Shown in pieces: positions 15,447-17,553 of a stretch of DNA of 17,553 nt. The notes beneath the pieces were generated by a model that saw nothing but the letters and a program-made list of their open reading frames with translations, ran no database searches and had not been told where the DNA came from. Source of the stretch: Acidimangrovimonas sp. (GTDB taxonomy: Bacteria; Pseudomonadota; Alphaproteobacteria; Rhodobacterales; Rhodobacteraceae); the NCBI GenBank assembly GCA_030147905.1, contig JASBUM010000177.1:1-17553 (forward strand). Reading direction: 5' to 3'. The position numbers and the translations under genes are program-made. Position 1 is the first letter of the stretch; the number at the start of each line of letters is the position of its first letter.

Positions 15447-17090
15447 TCAGGCGTCACGCAATTCGCGGCGCAGGATCTTGCCGGTCGCGGTCATCGGCAG
15501 GCTTTCCATCGCCACCACCTGGCGCGGCGCCACATGCGGACTGACCCGTTCGCGCACCCGTGCGATCAGCGCGGTTTCAAGGTCACCCCCCCAGGCGGCG
15601 CCGGGCCGCAAAACGACGAAGGCCTTGACCACCTCGCCGCGCAAGGCGTCGGGCGCCCCGACCGCCGCGGCCATGGCCACGTCGGGATGGCCCATCAGGC
15701 AATCCTCGATCTCGGACGGCCCGATCCGGTAGCCGGCCGAGGTGATGACATCGTCGGCGCGTGCGACATAGGTGAACCAGCCCTCGGCGTCGCATCGGCC
15801 CAAATCGCCCGTCAGCATCCAGTCGCCGCGGAACTTCTCCGCCGTCTTGTCGGGCTTGTTCCAGTATTCGAGAAACATCACCGGCGTGCCGCGGCGCACC
15901 GCGATCTCGCCCAGTTCGCCGGGCGGCAGCGGCCGACCCGCCGCGTCGATCACCGCCATCTCGTGGCCCGGCACGGCCTTGCCCATCGCCCCCGGCCGGG
16001 TCCCGATCAGCCCGGTAACGGTGGCGACGAGCAAATTGCATTCGGTCTGGCCGTAGATCTCGTTGATCGGCGCGCGCAGCACCTCCTGCCCCCAGGCCAG
16101 CATCTCGGCGCCGAGGCTCTCGCCGCCGGAACTGACCGAACGGACATCGACGCGGTCGGGCACCTTGGCCGCGCGCATCAGCTTGAGCGCGGTGGGCGGC
16201 AAGAACAGATTGCGCACCCGTTCGGCCGCGATCAGGGCATAGGCCTCGTCGGGGTCGAATTTGCGCATGCGGCGGCTGACCAACGGCACGCCGTAGTAAA
16301 GGCACGGGATCGCCATATCCATCAGCCCACCGATCCAGGCCCAGTCGGCCGGGGTCCAGCCGCAATCGCCGGGCTGGGGAAATCCCTCCTGGTGCAATTC
16401 CATCGACGGCAGATGGCCAAGCAAAAAGCGATGGGCGTGCAGGCAGCCCTTGGCCGCGCCCGTCGTGCCCGAGGTATAGATCATCATCGCCGGATCCTCG
16501 GCGGCCGTCTCCACCCGCTCCAGCGTCTCGGCGGCGGCGGCGATCTCGGCCCAGAAATCGCGCGCGGGGGCGCGGGCGCCGGAGAGCGCGAAAACTTCCT
16601 TCAATTCGGGAAGATCTGACCATAACTCCATGATTTTCGGTAGGTTATCGCCGTCTGTGACGAGCATGCGCGCACTGGAATCGCCGAGCCGATAGGACAG
16701 CGCCTCGGGGCCGAAAAGGGTGAAGAGAGGCAGCGCGACCGCGCCCAATTTCATCGCCGCGAAATGGGCGATCAGCACCGCCGGCCCCTGCGGCAGCAAG
16801 ATCGCGAGACGATCGCCACGGCGCAGCCCGCGGGCGCGCAAGGCATTCGCGAGCCGGTCCGAGGCGGCTTTCAACTGGCCGTAGCTCCATTCGCGGCGGC
16901 TGCCATCCTCGGCCAGTTCGATCAAGGCCAGCTTGCCCGGCGCCCCCCGCGCCCAGCTGTCACAGCAGCGCTCGGCGATATTGAAATGGCTGGGGATATG
17001 CCAACGAAAATCGCGCGCGATCTCGTCCCAGCCCCGGAATGGCCCGAGCAGACGGCGATCCTCGCGGCCTGCGCCCTGGACATCTGTCAT
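15447..17090 (-). CDS. AMP-forming acyl-CoA synthetase
   Basis: This 547-residue member of the adenylate-forming superfamily activates a carboxylic acid with ATP and joins it to CoA. Core motifs in order: MIYTSGTTGAAKG (phosphate loop), the WTPADWAWIGGLMD segment, SSGGESLG, YGQTECN (adenine/substrate), LTGDLGRCDAEG (ribose Asp), ADDVITSAGYRIGPSEIE (hinge), and the C-terminal TGKILRREL with the catalytic Lys. The architecture resembles medium-chain or acetyl/propionyl-type (AcsM/Acs-like) enzymes; the acid substrate cannot be fixed. I chose the ATG at 17090, with a purine-rich GGGGGAG nearby though closely spaced; a TTG extension to 17150 adds a 20-residue low-complexity leader. It is monocistronic and divergent from moaA. 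Confidence 0.92.
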   Translation of the reverse strand: MTDVQGAGREDRRLLGPFRGWDEIARDFRWHIPSHFNIAERCCDSWARGAPGKLALIELAEDGSRREWSYGQLKAASDRLANALRARGLRRGDRLAILLPQGPAVLIAHFAAMKLGAVALPLFTLFGPEALSYRLGDSSARMLVTDGDNLPKIMELWSDLPELKEVFALSGARAPARDFWAEIAAAAETLERVETAAEDPAMMIYTSGTTGAAKGCLHAHRFLLGHLPSMELHQEGFPQPGDCGWTPADWAWIGGLMDMAIPCLYYGVPLVSRRMRKFDPDEAYALIAAERVRNLFLPPTALKLMRAAKVPDRVDVRSVSSGGESLGAEMLAWGQEVLRAPINEIYGQTECNLLVATVTGLIGTRPGAMGKAVPGHEMAVIDAAGRPLPPGELGEIAVRRGTPVMFLEYWNKPDKTAEKFRGDWMLTGDLGRCDAEGWFTYVARADDVITSAGYRIGPSEIEDCLMGHPDVAMAAAVGAPDALRGEVVKAFVVLRPGAAWGGDLETALIARVRERVSPHVAPRQVVAMESLPMTATGKILRRELRDA

Positions 17091-17177
17091 CGCTCCCCCC
17101 GATCCAGACCCCTCGCCGCCCTTCTTGGCGCGCGCCACCGGCCGCGTCAATGCCGCGCGCGCCGGCAGCCGCTGCCC

Positions 17178-17206
17178 TTGCCGAGGCGTGCGGCGCGGAT
17201 TAGATT
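17178..17206 (+). promoter_or_regulatory. Candidate moaA promoter giving a leaderless start
   Basis: TTGCCG (17178-17183) and TAGATT (17201-17206) are 17 bases apart, each matching consensus at four of six positions. The expected start, about seven bases past the -10, falls at or next to the A of the moaA ATG at 17213. There is no purine-rich ribosome site between them, which agrees with a leaderless message. Confidence 0.4.
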
Positions 17207-17212
17207 TCCGTC

Positions 17213-17553
17213 ATGACCCAAGCCGCGCCCCTCCCGCTGATCGACCCTTTCGCCCGCGCCATCACCTATTTGCGGGTCTCGGTCACCGACCGCTGCGATT
17301 TCCGCTGCGTCTATTGCATGTCCGAGCACATGACCTTCCTGCCCAAGAAGGAATTGCTGACGCTGGAGGAACTCGACCGGCTGTGTTCGGCCTTTGTCGC
17401 CCTCGGCGTGGAAAAGCTGCGCATCACCGGCGGCGAGCCCCTGGTGCGGCGCGGGATCATGACCTTTTTCGAAGCCATGGGCCGACATCTCGAAACCGGC
17501 GCGTTGAAGGAGCTGACGCTTACCACCAACGGGTCGCAACTGGGAAAATATGC
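17213..17553 (+). CDS. moaA: GTP 3',8-cyclase MoaA, N-terminal part (runs off window)
   Basis: MoaA is the radical-SAM enzyme that, with MoaC, converts GTP to cyclic pyranopterin monophosphate, the first step of molybdenum cofactor synthesis. The 113 visible codons contain the [22 protein letters not shown] start typical of the family in shortened form, the 4Fe-4S motif CxxxCxxC (Cys28, Cys32, Cys35), the LTLEELDRL helix, the SAM-binding [13 protein letters not shown], and LTLTTNGS. The frame is open to the window end; full-length MoaA is about 330 residues, so roughly two thirds is missing. The ATG at 17213 is the only start fitting the family N-terminus, although no Shine-Dalgarno precedes it. 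It is divergent from the acyl-CoA synthetase with 122 nt between. Confidence 0.96.
   Translation, partial: MTQAAPLPLIDPFARAITYLRVSVTDRCDFRCVYCMSEHMTFLPKKELLTLEELDRLCSAFVALGVEKLRITGGEPLVRRGIMTFFEAMGRHLETGALKELTLTTNGSQLGKY

Noticed and set aside
17147..17539. 130-codon minus-strand frame at the right edge
   Set aside because: It is antisense to moaA, which has the radical-SAM cysteines and GGEP motif on the plus strand.

Overview
The window is about 17.5 kb of high-GC DNA. Gene content, codon use and intergenic repeat style suggest an alphaproteobacterium of the Rhodobacterales (Rhodobacter/Paracoccus-like). I placed it by recognising protein families, not by a database search. Almost all of it is ordinary, densely packed chromosome.

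Layout. (1) Positions 1-390, minus strand: the head of the respiratory complex I operon, with nuoA complete from a GTG start and the first codons of nuoB overlapping its stop. (2) Positions 593-8744, minus strand: a seven-gene leucine/isovalerate catabolic (liu) operon, transcribed right to left: isovaleryl-CoA dehydrogenase (liuA), a zinc-ribbon membrane protein, methylcrotonyl-CoA carboxylase beta (liuB), a nitronate monooxygenase-like flavoprotein, methylcrotonyl-CoA carboxylase alpha with biotin domain (liuD), HMG-CoA lyase (liuE) and a methylglutaconyl-CoA hydratase-type crotonase (liuC). The five recognised enzymes take isovaleryl-CoA to acetoacetate plus acetyl-CoA. A clear promoter with a 14-bp palindromic operator on the predicted start site lies in front of liuA. 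(3) Positions 8912-9460, plus strand: a DoxX-type membrane protein. (4) Positions 9457-11375, minus strand: a two-gene unit, HAD phosphatase (gph-like) then a DegT/DnrJ/EryC1/StrS aminotransferase. (5) Positions 11617-14789, plus strand: glmU-glmS, making UDP-GlcNAc precursors. (6) Positions 14790-15446: a gene-poor gap whose first roughly 580 bp is strikingly AT-rich, directly after the 3' end of glmS, which is the classic Tn7 attachment position. (7) Positions 15447-17090, minus strand: an AMP-forming acyl-CoA synthetase. (8) Positions 17213-17553, plus strand: the 5' part of moaA (molybdenum cofactor synthesis), possibly leaderless.

The points most worth following up are the uncharacterised zinc-ribbon membrane protein coupled by 4-nt overlaps on both sides inside the liu operon, the flavin oxidoreductase placed between the two carboxylase subunits, the promoter/operator of the operon, and the AT-rich scar-like region after glmS. 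I did not find a clear novel defence, mobile or RNA-guided system.
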